NCBI RefSeq assembly: GCF_022539315.1
Contig: NC_066314.1
Coordinates: 55,241,180 to 55,305,179, forward strand
From: Serinus canaria
Lineage: Eukaryota > Chordata > Aves > Passeriformes > Fringillidae
Direction of reading: 5' to 3'
DNA length: 64,000 nucleotides
Part shown: positions 24,248 to 35,127 of the stretch, in pieces
Position numbering within the stretch: the first letter of the stretch is position 1
How the letters are laid out: the number at the start of each line of letters is the position of its first letter
Notes under the pieces: model-generated
The model's database searches: none
Told to the model about the DNA's origin: nothing
What the model saw: only the letters and a program-made list of their open reading frames with translations
Position numbers and translations under genes: made by a program

Positions 24248-24815
24248 CTAACTGTCGTGGGGTGACAGCCTTTATCCCAATATCGTGTGTTGTGTCTGGC
24301 ATCTGCGCCTTTCTTTCTCCCCCCCCCCCCACCACCCCGGCCGTCTTGCCGCGGCGGGGCAGGGAGGGAGGGGGTGAGGGTGACCGGGCACCTTGGCTTT
24401 TGCTTTTGCTTGCTGGCTTGCTTACTTGCTTGCTGCTGCTGCTTAGCTTGGCTTGCTTGCTTTTTGCGCTGTTCTTTTTTTTTCCCCTCCTCTTCTTTCG
24501 TTCTCTCTTTCTTACCCTCCCCTGAAGATACTGTACCGGCTCCGGACCTGACCTGGGACGTCCAGGACCCCCCGAAGTCTGCGAGAGAAGCTCAGCACCC
24601 TCCACAACACTGCCTGGTTTCTTTTTTTTTTTCTTTTCTTTTGTTGGGGAGTGTTCCTTTGTTACTTGTCATTAAATAGGTTTTATTTTCCACTTTGCTC
24701 CTCTGAGGAATTCCTTCCCGAACCCGGTATTGGGGGAGGGGTGGTTGGAGGCTTTTTTTTTAGGGGACTCCCTTTTGGAGATTTCCCCTAATTTGTCCTA
24801 AACCAGGACACTAAC
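24248..24815. mobile_element. Solo ERV LTR, 558 bp, with CTAAC target duplication
   Basis: The LTR runs from TGTCGTGG at 24253 to CCAGGACA at 24810. It has TG...CA ends and an exact 5-bp direct repeat CTAAC at 24248-24252 and 24811-24815. A 5-bp duplication fits class I or class III (ERVL-like) retroviruses rather than the 6-bp beta-type. The interior has a poly-C run, a GCTT-rich microsatellite and pyrimidine tracts. Orientation is uncertain: ATTAAATAGG near 24672 suits the + strand, while the TGTCCTGGTTTAGG start on the - strand matches related LTRs in this window. No internal retroviral genes flank it, so it is a solo LTR. It sits in the last intron of the EFCAB6 remnant. Confidence 0.9.
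24397..24465. repeat. GCTT/GCTTGCTG-rich microsatellite inside the LTR
   Basis: Irregular repetition of GCTTTT, GCTTGCTG and GCTGCTGCT units. It belongs to the solo LTR and is likely length-variable. Confidence 0.7.
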
Positions 24816-26584
24816 CTAAGCTTCCTGATGGAAAATTGTTGTCTTAGTTATCACACGTTGTAGCATCATCAGAACACAAGGTGTTTGTAATATCAGAGCT
24901 TCATACCTTCTTGATGCTCCTCACAGGCAGCTCCTCTACACACTGACTGGTCCAGGTCCTTGCACTAGTAATCTGACTCCCCTCACTCCTCTTTCCTTAC
25001 TCTTATATATCACTAGTTCTTGCTGGTTACTGGTGTGGCCTGTCAAGATCAGGCCTCCCTCCAATCTTCAGCAACTGGTTCATTTGTAACTCACTGGGGG
25101 ACAAGATCAACCTCTACAGAAAATATTAATGATTTTCTACTAGGTTAGGGTTCTGTCTCCTCTGCAAGTATTCAGGTACCTGATATCTCCTCAAACAGCA
25201 AATACACACTCACATATTCTGAATATCAGTGATGCTTCATCTAGGTCCATGAGACATTTGAATTTTGCTTAACTTTACTAATTCCACAATTTTAATTAAT
25301 AATAATAATAATTACTATCTGTTTAGGAATAGTTCTAAATATTTGCTATTCAACTGCAAGAAAATAGAGTGGGGCCCTGAACCCATTTAATGCTGGACAG
25401 GCTAGGACACCTCCAGTATGTGAGATTACCTTTTGTAGTTAAAGCAATGGCAGCAGCTTTCAAGTCGAGCTCTCTAACGTGACATAATCTAGGGGAAAAA
25501 AAAAACCCAAAAAAGCCAAAAACCAGTCACAAAATCAACACTAAATCTTCATGGATCTAGATCAAGAAGCAATCTCTGATTCCAAAATCCTACCAGACAG
25601 GTATGAACCTGCTGTTTGACAAGATATCAAGTGATTTTGGGCTATAGAGATCTCTTTATCTCCTAGGTAACTTAATTTGCTGAGACAGGGAAATTAGCTT
25701 TCTACTAACTTGTTGTACTAACACTGCTATTTATGACTGTTCTATCTGCAAGAGGTAATCAGTGATTTCTGGTGCTGGGTTTGAACAGGGAAAGAGGCAG
25801 ACTAATCTGAGTTTACCAAGAAACTAAATACAACCAGCATAGGTACATAACGACACATCAGATCACTGGCCAGTTGCCTGGTTAAATTCCTCTGTGTATC
25901 TAAACCCAGAAGTAACCCTCAGAAATTAATGCAATATATTCTTTCCTGTGAGGGCACTGAGAATATTTAAAACTGCTGAAGGGATGAAAGATGTACCAGG
26001 TGAAATACCTGAAAGGTGTAAGGCACATGCACCTGTGTTTTAGCATCAGGTGAACCACATGAACCCTGTTCCACTGGGTTCTCACTTAGGAAGGCTGAGC
26101 ATTTTTCCCATGAAAATTAAATGCTAAAATTAAAATTGAAATTGCATCATGGGCACTGTGATATGTGTCTGGGACTTTGCACAGTTTCTGTTCTCTGAAT
26201 ACAGATCACCCAAGGAGGATAGAGAGGAAAGTAGTTCATCTTTTCATCACCTCATATCCAGACAATAATGAAAGCCTTTTAAACATTTCATTTTTGTAAA
26301 TTAGCTTCTCCCGAGGGGGGTACTGCCCACTCCCAGTCGAAAGTGGACAAAACCCCTCCTTATCCTGGTGTTCTTATCTCCATTCAGGGAGACAGTATTA
26401 GCTTGGCAAGAGTAAGAGACAATAAGGGAAGGTTTGATTTTCTAATAGTCTTGGAAAATTAGGAGTGAACCTGGATTATCAAATTATTTTTTTAAAGAAA
26501 TTTTAGTGAAGTAAATTAATGGTTTTACTTCTTTCTCACTCAAAGCAGTGGAGTAAGTTTTTAAGTTGTCTCTGGGTTTTGTAG
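24816..26584. other. Last intron of the EFCAB6 remnant
   Basis: AT-rich intron. A short GC-rich island at 26309-26372 (CCCGAGGGGGG, then CCCCTCCTTATCCTGG) stands out and may be an old LTR scrap, but I cannot assign it. The intron ends with GGGTTTTGTAG at 26584. Confidence 0.45.
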
Positions 26585-26696
26585 GTTCTTCATGAGTAAA
26601 GAACTGTCATAACAGATGTCACCCAATATTTTAGAATACTATGATAGAACTTCAAAAATATCCTATAATTATTTTCTCTGGGCATTTGTACAGTAG
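26585..26696 (+). pseudogene. EFCAB6: EFCAB6 terminal exon remnant F (stop codon still recognisable)
   Basis: The acceptor GGTTTTGTAG precedes the exon. It starts VLHE, where the family has VLRQY. A frameshift follows, then ELS, TAA at 26610-26612 where the family has glutamate, QMSPN, and then a clear ILEYYDRTSKISYN, then YFLWAFVQ, with TAG at 26694-26696. The mammalian protein, as I recall it, ends with ILEYYDK..SSKISYN and DFLRAFLQ. Two codons are missing after the D-R-T, and R to W fits CGG to TGG. This is the clearest evidence for identity of the gene, because the family's own end and stop are preserved after upstream lesions. Confidence 0.8.
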
Positions 26697-26756
26697 GATT
26701 TGACCAAATGCAGGAAACTCTAGATAAAGACAGTGACAGATTTATAATTTCAAACT

Positions 26757-26762
26757 AATAAA
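26757..26762 (+). other. Possible relic polyadenylation signal of EFCAB6
   Basis: AATAAA occurs 61 bases after the terminal TAG. The position suits a 3' UTR, but such hexamers are common in AT-rich DNA. Confidence 0.3.
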
Positions 26763-28380
26763 TTAATTGAGTACGGGGTTTTTGTATCTATTCATAAGAA
26801 AACTCAAAATAGTTTTAAATTCTGACAGCGGTCCTGTATTGTAGATTAAATCTACACAGTGAGGGAATTAATTTTGCATAATCCATTTATCAAAAAAGAA
26901 AAAGACAACAATTAACATTGTCAAAATAATGCTTCTTAACACATTTCCAAAGCAATTCATTTAAGGAAATTATTTTAAAATTTTATGCATTTTATTACTG
27001 ACACACTCTTAACTTCAGTAAAAAGGTTTACAAGGCAAACTATTGAATTTTCTCATTTGCCATTTTCCAATTGTACTACTTCTAATACATTTGCCTTCAT
27101 TATTATTAAAAAAAAAGGATCCTATTTCTCAGTGCATCTTTTTCCCCTGCTTGCAGTGCAGTGCCATATGTGTATTCTTTAGTACATGTTTATATGGACC
27201 AAGAACTGAAATCTGGGCAGATGCCAGCTATGTGTGGGTACCACACCTTTCTCCATGTTGCAAATGAGTGATTTGGCTACTTTAGGACATCATCAAAAGT
27301 ACTGGCAAAAGTAGGGTTTAATATGAATTTGTGGAAATGTGACTTTACAAAATTTGATGGCAAGGTCCACTCTATTACTTGCTGTACAGATTAAAACATC
27401 CACAGGAAGATCAAATTAGAAGCAATTTGGAATGAATTACAAGGAAGCTGGGAGTGGATCCTTGAGAAGCATTCCCAGAGAGAAGAGAGTGTCAGGGTAC
27501 AAAGGATATGGATGCAAAGATAAGGATACAAAAGGGTTTAGCAGCATTTAATGACTTCAGCGTTTGCAGAGCAATTCAGTAGGATTCACAAGAATTATAA
27601 CAGTGCCTTAGCTATGGATTTGAGGCAGTAACATTCATTCCAGAATCAGTTCACACACACACACAGAGGTAAAACCTGTGTGTGCAAAGGCACTTACCCA
27701 GAGCTCCCCTTGGGATCAGTGAAATACTCACATCAGATCCCCTGGAGTTTCCCAAAGGGAAGGGTTGCACCTCCATGTGGGATGTGGGCAGGGGGATATT
27801 CTTGTTGTCAGTAACAATCCTTTGTGCATCACAAGCTTGAGGGTTTGGAGCCCCACTCAAAGGGAGTTGCTGGCACAGCCATGCAATCCAGGAAAGCTCA
27901 GAGGGCCTCACTCAGGACTGAATGCTGTTTCTAGGGTCTCCAGATGATGATTTTGGTCACCACTAAGTTTCCAACCTGGCAGTAACTCAAGCTGGTAACT
28001 ACTGCCCTTCCCCTGCCCAAAGTGCAGCATCAATTGTAATATTTCATTTGGGCTATAATTCCCAGTGGGGCTGTTTTCGCTCAGGACATGATTCAGGTCA
28101 AAAAAATGGTTATCCTTTGTTTCCCACTTCAGCTGGGCAGCTGATGGTCCAGCCCCTCTGCCATGGAGGAGCTCCTGGTACAATCAGTGCATGCCTCATG
28201 GCTCCATTGGTTTCCTCAAGGCATCATTCACCAGTTTGGTCAAGGCTTATCAGGATCTTCTGAGATCACAGAGCAGGTCCAAGGATGGGGAAGGGAGGGA
28301 AACAGATTAGGGATGTACCTACCACAGTCTATTTATATAAAAATATAAAAGTATAAAAATATATAAACATAATAATATTC

Positions 28381-28444
28381 ATAAATATAAATATAAATAT
28401 AAATATAACTATAAATATAAATATAAATATAAATATAAATATAT
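28381..28444. repeat. (TAAATA)n simple repeat
   Basis: About ten copies of a 6-bp unit (ATAAAT in phase), interrupted once near 28407-28411 (TAACT). A looser AT-rich lead-in starts near 28330. This is a probable length-variable microsatellite. Confidence 0.9.
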
Positions 28445-30680
28445 GTATTTACACAATAAACAGTAAATTGAATTGAAGACAAAAAACTCTGGTTAGATTA
28501 CCAGTTCTAGAAAGATAGCCTCTTTAAATACCTCAAGAAGTATTTAGATCTTGGCTAGGAAAGATAATTGTTTGACCATTGAACTCTTGTGATAATTAAA
28601 GGCTAACATGATCATCAGAGCCTGCTTCCTGGGATTATATCAACAATTAAACACCCACTCTGAAGAATTCCTAGATAAATATTTTACTGTCTAGTTCCTA
28701 AATCAGTTTTCATCAGAACACCAAAGAGCCCTTGTCAGCTGTGCTGATTGGATATCTTTCTTTCTCCCAAGTAAAACACAAAGAGAAGTCAGCAGATATT
28801 ATGGGGAGCAAAAATGGAGCAAGTTGTGGGTGTACAAACACACGTAAAATATGTATTTATATCTCAAGGAAAGTCTTAGGAATGGGGAAGGGTAGAGTAA
28901 TGTAATTTAGTTTTTCTTATTATTTGTAGTGAATGTATGAACCATTGCATGAATCTCAAAGATTCTCAGTGCAGAACATTTTAACACATAGGGGTTTATT
29001 TTCTGGGAAAATGCTTGTTTGCCTTTTGAACTTTTCAGGAAATACTGCAGCAAAGGTTTTAGGTAAAAAGCTTTGAGGAGGCCTAAGGCTGGGTGGTTTA
29101 TATTCTTCCTCTTTTAGCTTCTAAGATTTGTGTAATTAGTACTCTACTACAAAATAAATACATTTGGAATTGGATGCATTTGGAAATAAGCATTAAAAAA
29201 TGCTTGCTAGACTTTTTTCCCAAAATTGATGCCTATCTGTATGTCCCTGAAATTGCTGCTTAGATAGTTGATTACCAGAGGAAACTGAAACTGCCGTTAT
29301 TTAGGGAAGTTCTCCCGCAACAGATCATTACAAAAAATTCCATTAATAAAAAATGGTTTCTGTTATTACTCCGTTCAGCTTATATAGTGAATTTATCATT
29401 CATATTAATTAAACAGTCAGTTGCTACTTTGATACCCAAGATTAACACAAATAGCGCACAAATTATTTTTACAATAGTGCATACAGCCAAGGAGAAAAAA
29501 TTAACTACTCAAGAATACTGAGTATCATTTCTTGGGTGTGCCTTTTCTTTGTTTGCTTTTTGTTTTCCCCGAATCTCCTGTGCTTCCTGTTTGATAACTG
29601 CTTTTAATTTTGTATCAAATACAGTAAGTTTTCCATTCCTGCACTGGTTTCTGGCATGGAATGCAGCTCCTTGGAGGGATGCAGGAGTTTTGTCCCTTGC
29701 TGTGCAGTTTTCAAGCTTCCACCATCTTCAGAATAGGCAATGCAGTGAGAGGATGGATGGCTCTGTGCTTCCACACTCTCTGCAAGAGGATTTTTCATTA
29801 GTTCGACTGGCAGGAGTATCAAATCCAACCACTCCAAAGGGATTAAAGAACAATCTTTTTGCTGTAAAAACAAATCAAATCATGCTGGGTTCTCTTACTG
29901 AGTTCTTAAAAGGCAGGGATGTCACTTACCAACTGTTTATACAACCTCGAAGAAATAAACCCCAACAAAAACCCAACAAACTGAATTTCAATTGCCAGCA
30001 TTTTGAGATAACCAAGGCAATTTTTTATATTAAGATTGCAAACTGCTGGATGGATAAGCTCTGAAATAGGAGTTGGGGATTTTTCTGGCAGCCGCTTCTG
30101 TTTTCCAAGGGTCAGCCATGCAGCCAGGAGGAGCTGGAGAGAGCCCCTGTGCTTCCACCCTAAGATTCATGCGAGCCATCTTCTACATGGACAACTGGCA
30201 TGGGCTCTGCAAGGCTAAAAATAGAGTGTGCTTCAGGAAACAAAATCAAACTTCCTCCAAATGCAGTCATTTGTTTGATTAAGGCATTACTATGTGAAGT
30301 GCTTGTATCTTTGTGCAATTACTGTTTTTATCAGAATGCTGTGCAGCAGGTCATGAGCAGTAAGGGATGGTCCAAACACGGGAAAATGAAAATCAGATTT
30401 TAAAAAAAGATCCGTTTTCTAAAAAACAATTTCCTTCTGTTTTTGAATTTTTTAAGCTAAAGGCTGTCATGCCTTTAGTGGAAAGAGCATTATTATGCTG
30501 TGAAAAGAGTCATAAAGAGAATTTTGTATTATATCAATACCTAAATGTCATGGTTTTAGACTGGGCACAATGCCAGTGCCTCCATGAAAACACATCCACC
30601 CTGGCATCTACTGTGAGATGTGACCAGAAACAGAGCAAGCAAACTCCAACTTAGGAATAAAGGGAAAAGAAAACTTTATT

Positions 30681-30699
30681 AACACGTACACACGCACAA

Positions 30700-30740
<41 letters not shown>

Positions 30741-30746
30741 CACACA
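30681..30746. repeat. (CA)n microsatellite within the LTR
   Basis: A CA repeat interrupted by a few A insertions, inside the 1361-bp LTR. It accounts for the cysteine/valine-rich open frame on the opposite strand. Confidence 0.9.
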
Positions 30747-31771
30747 AAGAACAGAATGGAAATCTTTCAAACACATTTCTCCTCCCCCTCTCAACCCACA
30801 TCACAGCATACAGTACAAACTCAAATCTTCCTTCAGTCTCCATCTCCCAGGTTTTAATTCTTAGTCCATTATCCTTCTTCAAACAATCAATACCTTCTAT
30901 TAAAGAGGAAGGAGTCTTCTCCTTGTACCATTCCTTGACTAACCCCTTTCCATATTCCATGCTCTTACCATGGAAATGGACCAGAAGATTGCTTTTGGGG
31001 TTTCTCTTTTTAAGGATACTTTGGTCAGTTCCAGAAAATGACAGTCTCTCCATTTTGGGATAACAAAATCCCCCCCATTTCCCCTGGGGCTAGGGCTTCA
31101 CGACAGAGATCATCTTCCTCATTCCTGATCTCTGCCCATCACCACTCTTCACTGTCTTTCTTGGATCCGAGCCATTGCTTTCCCCCCAAAACCGCAGTCT
31201 CTGTGTTACAATAGAAAGTTAGTCCGTCCACAGCATACAAGAAAAAGTTCAGCCGAAAAAACTGCTCCTCCATTTATCTCCTCCCAAGTAAATTCTTCTC
31301 ATTATCTCCACTACTCCCTACTCACACAAACCTCTCATTTCACTTGTCCATTTCTTCTTGTTCTTATCTCTTTCCTCTGGGAGGATCAACATTTGGAAGG
31401 TTTCCATCATGAAGAAAAAAAGGTTAAAATCATTTTTAGGTGCCGGACTCTCCCTTCTCACTTTTGGCCGACTTCCCAGGAGCTGCGAGGCGCGTCTTAT
31501 CTCTTTTTCTCTCCTTTCTCTCTCTCTCTCTCTAGGAAGCAGGGGGGGAATTTGCTCGGTGCTTTCACTACTTCCATCCCTCCATCCTTTCACTTGGCCC
31601 CCCCCCCCCCCAGTCTCTCTCTCTCTCCACGGTCCAAGGCCTCCGGCCTACCTCATGCCGCCTCGTGGCCTCTTCCCCTCCCCTACCCGGCCTACAGCCG
31701 TAGGGGGAGAGAAACCGACCTGATTCCGTTGCTCACCGAAAAGCCAGAGAGTGTCACTCCTGGGAGTTCTA

Positions 31772-31779
31772 CTTTTATA
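31772..31779 (-). promoter_or_regulatory. TATA box of the 1361-bp LTR
   Basis: On the - strand this reads TATAAAAG, about 128 bases inside the LTR 5' end and about 30 bases past a GGGCCAATGAGG CCAAT motif. It would direct transcription toward lower coordinates, toward the 3' end of the EFCAB6 remnant and antisense to it. Confidence 0.6.
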
Positions 31780-31911
31780 CCCTGTGTTCTCAGAGGCGGA
31801 ACCATCTCCTCATTGGCCCAAACAGATGCCAATATTCACACCTGAGCCCCCACTGGGCTAACCACTGTCTCCAAAAAAAAAAACCACTTCCTTTCAAACC
31901 AGGACACTAAA

Positions 31912-34900
31912 ATATGCAAATATGATATCTTCACAATGCCCCAAAATTATGCTTGGCATGAATTCTTAGCAACAATACAAATATCATCTTCTTCATATAA
32001 GCAGGTATAACATGCTGTTCAAATAGCTGTAAAAACAACCCCATCACAGCTCCAGATTTCATCTTTGATGTAGGTAGATTTTAAGTAGGAAAGGGAAGAA
32101 AGTTGTCTTAAGCATCAGGGTGTATTGGGATGAGCCTTAATGGGATGAGCAACTCCATATTTAACGTGGCAAGGAGATCTGCTGGCATGCATTTACAGAG
32201 CTGTTGTCAGTGTAAAAACGGAGCTGAAGTGCTGAGCAGGCAGAGCCATGGAGGCTGAGTTCTGTGCCACAGCCTCCTCCTTCCCTCCAAAATCCCCATT
32301 GAAACAAGGTGGCCTCCAGTGCCTCAGGTTAGCTGGAGTCTGTCTTGGTGACTACCCCTAAATTGGGTGTGATTTAAAAAATAAAGGACAGGAGGAAAAT
32401 AGTAAAATGAGTTCTTGCACAGATGTTTCATTGTGGGGTAGATACCCTTTTTCACCTCCTTTCAGTGTAAGTAATTTCACAGGACTTGATCCTGACCTCC
32501 TTAAATTAACAACCACTCCTCTGGCTTTGGTAGATTGATGCCAGCATTTGAGATCAGGATCAGATCTCAGCACTCCATTTTCTTTTATATTTTTTTTCCT
32601 GCAGCTTAAAAAAAAAAAATAGCAGCTCTTTCTGCTCACTCCAGAGCAAGAGTGGCAGAAGGGTTTTGCCTAAGGAACAATGCATCTTTCTTGGTACACT
32701 GTACAGAATTCCCATCTTGTGCATTAGAATAGATGTTGAAACAGTTCTAATTAACATTTTTAATTTGCATTTTAATTGCCTGCCGGGGTGTGAGGTGACG
32801 TGCCTAAGTAAAAGAGCATTTTCCTTAGTTGCAGGGGTGTGAACAAGCCCAGTGAGATTGAAGCACCCTGGCCACTGGTCATTTTGCAGCCTTTCCCACA
32901 GCACTGGCAGGGCCTGATCCAAATCACAACACTTGACTTAAAAGGATTCACATGGATGTTTGTTTGTTTATTTATTGCTAATGAATGGGACTCCCATAAT
33001 TATTTTCTGTCTGAAGATACACATCAAACCTTGATTTTAAAATTGCCAGTTGCAAAGATTCAGTGCAATCATTCAAAGGTTGTTTTGGTGGCTAATTACT
33101 GTCTTTGTAAAGAAAGTACCATATCCACACATATGAATACATACATTTTTAAGATGGTGTCCTTGTTTCAGATGTGAATTTGCCTCTGTGTGACTTCCAG
33201 CTGGTGCACCCTGCAGTTACATAAAGGTCACAGCAAAATCAACTTAAACTTCTTCTGGTTTCAGCAAGACAGAGTTAACTTCCAAGATTTTCATCTCTTA
33301 GAACAAATTTTCTGGCCCTTTCCCTGTCTCCACAGGCTTTCCTGGAGTCAATTACAGCTCCTTAAATTCATGCTGAAGTCAGGGATGTCTGACCTGGGCA
33401 TTTTCATATCTCAGCCACAGGGATACGAAAGGCAGAAGACATGCAACCATCCTCTGCCAGCTTTGCCCAGTCAACTGCTGCATTTGCTCTTCTGGGCACG
33501 CGTTATGCCAGCCAAACACACATCCAAGGCCTCTTCTTTCAGAGCTCTTCTTCCCGAGACAAGTCTCTCCATATCCTTGTGTTGAGGGATTCAGGTTTGT
33601 ACATGTCCATGCTGAAATGTAGAACTGATTTGCTGTACCTCATTTTCTAAAACACTCTGGACCAGAGTGTCTTTGTGAGACATCCCATTCAGTATTTCCT
33701 GCTGTCCAACACTTGGTTCATTTTGAAAGTTTCAGCGACACCTTTTGGGGTGGGGAAGGCAGGTTTCCTGATCAAGATGTAGCATGTAATACATGTCAGG
33801 GCAGGAACCAGTACCTGGATGACCCTGAAAAAAAATATAGCCTTTTCAAGATGATTCCTTATTTAATTACACCCTTTAGTGAGTTTTAGTTCATTTATTG
33901 TGTGCCCTGTTGAAATGATATCATTCCTCTTTCTTCCTCAAAATACCAGACAGAGGTGCCAAGTCATGTGCTTTACAGAAGTCTATTACCAAGTCTCTTA
34001 CCTTAACACTAATTCATTTGTCATCTAAACTTGTAATCTCATAAAAAGATATCAAATTAGTTTGAGAAGATCCATCTACCTTAAACCCACCTTGATTAGC
34101 ATTTAATTTTATTAGTCTCTTTTAATTCTTTATTGCTAAAGCCTTGCACAATCAACCCCCTCACTGCTTTTTTTCCCAGGCATCAACATCTGGGTAATGA
34201 TCTCTTGCTTTGGCCCTTCTCTCTCCCTTTTAAAAGTATTGGCACAATTTCAGCCTTCTCTGGACTGCTGAGACTTCTCTCAAGTCCTAATGTGTCTGAA
34301 CATTCATTCATTATTAGCTGCTTAAAAAACCTAACTTCTCAGATACAATTCTGAATCAAAAAATTTGGTAATTTCCATTTAACATGCTCTTTCAGGACTG
34401 CTAGGCTTAGAAGTAGCTGTGTGCAATGTCCCACCAGCACCACAGGCCATTTTGTCTGCAATAGCAAAGAAATCTTAAAATTCCACCATTTCAATACTAC
34501 CTCCCACTTCCATTTGGTTTTGTATTCTTATTACTTGTTCCTTTTTATCATAAATTCCTCCCTTCATATATCTTTTTTCTGAGTCTTCTTTTGTTTACCC
34601 TCCCTACCAGGGTGGGGTTTTTTTGAAACTCATCTGAGTCTCTCTTTATTCTGGGACTATTCTTTGGCAAACTTGATTAAAAAGTTTGCAAATACCATCT
34701 CTATTTTCTAGCTTAAATGTTTTTCCTCCTCACTGGTGTGTTAACATTTGGCTCTTTAGAAATTTCCCTTTTGAAAGACAAAGAGTTTATCTGACGTGGT
34801 TTTATCTCCTTATTTTATGTTCACACAGTGGATGTGACCAAAGTTCGGCTGCTGATACCTCAAGCTGCTTCAGCAACCTCAATTCTGTGAACAAGTTCTC

Positions 34901-35127
34901 CTTGTCCGCCAAGATGAGACATGATGTAGATGTCCCTGCTGGAAGTAGCCTTTCTGACAGAAAATTGCCATCTGGGGACTTCAGAAATTCTGGCAGACTG
35001 AAATTTCTACTTTTTACCGTTCAGAACAAGCTGCCTCTCAATGACAAGTGTGGAGTATGCTGCAAACAATATTGATACATGGTTGAGTAGTAGCCTTCCT
35101 CTACAGGGATAAAAGATCAATTTAATT
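31912..35127. other. Intergenic sequence, LTR to CR1
   Basis: Unremarkable AT-rich sequence. Frames up to about 130 codons on either strand (for example 33190-33585 and 34686-35075) have no recognised motif. No transposon was identified. Confidence 0.45.

Larger units (their letters stand above)
2419..26696 (+). pseudogene. EFCAB6: EFCAB6 unitary pseudogene, 3' half (at least four clear exon remnants)
   Basis: EFCAB6 (DJBP) is a large protein of repeated EF-hand pairs. It is known as a DJ-1 and androgen-receptor partner in testis and as a component of ciliary and sperm doublet microtubules. Here exon remnants on the + strand follow the order of the protein's C-terminal half. They include an EF loop (DKNRDGYV), the linker YFDFLRAIEDGRASQYQQ, a QEF..NTVSKRE segment, and a terminal segment ILEYYDRTSKISYN that ends in AFVQ and a stop, close to the AFLQ end I recall for the mammalian protein. 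Splice phases agree where testable: exon 2419-2572 ends in phase 2 and exon 5666-5861 supplies one base. Every clear exon carries a frameshift or a premature stop. The convergent intact MPPED1 downstream supports the orthologous locus. The family call is from memory, not from a search. An assembly error is unlikely to place lesions in all four clear exons. Confidence 0.8.
26697..30540. other. Intergenic sequence 3' of the EFCAB6 remnant
   Basis: AT-rich non-coding DNA apart from the TAAATA repeat and a short CA run (27652-27665). A 171-codon open frame at 29549-30064 has no recognised domain and ordinary composition, so it is treated as chance. No transposon was identified here. Confidence 0.45.
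30541..31911 (-). mobile_element. Solo ERV LTR, 1361 bp, with CTAAA target duplication
   Basis: The LTR occupies 30546-31906 with TG...CA ends and an exact 5-bp duplication CTAAA at 30541-30545 and 31907-31911. Read on the - strand it begins TGTCCTGGTTTGAAAGG, followed by a CCAAT motif (31812-31816), a TATA box (31772-31779), and much later AATAAA (30675-30680). This gives a short U3, an unusually long R or leader of roughly 1.1 kb and a short U5. Internal CA, CT and poly-C tracts are present. There are no gag, pol or env remnants on either side, so it is a solo LTR. Open frames inside it are low in information and not gene-like. Confidence 0.92.

Noticed and set aside
26309..26372. GC-rich island as a regulatory element or LTR
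   Set aside because: Too short to assign; no TG...CA ends, TATA box or duplication visible.
29549..30064. 171-codon open frame on the + strand
   Set aside because: No recognisable domain or splice context, and ordinary AT-rich composition. Frames of this length occur by chance in 64 kb of vertebrate DNA.
30679..31845. Open frames on both strands in the 1361-bp LTR
   Set aside because: They are translations of CA, CT and poly-C tracts within the LTR and not retroviral genes.
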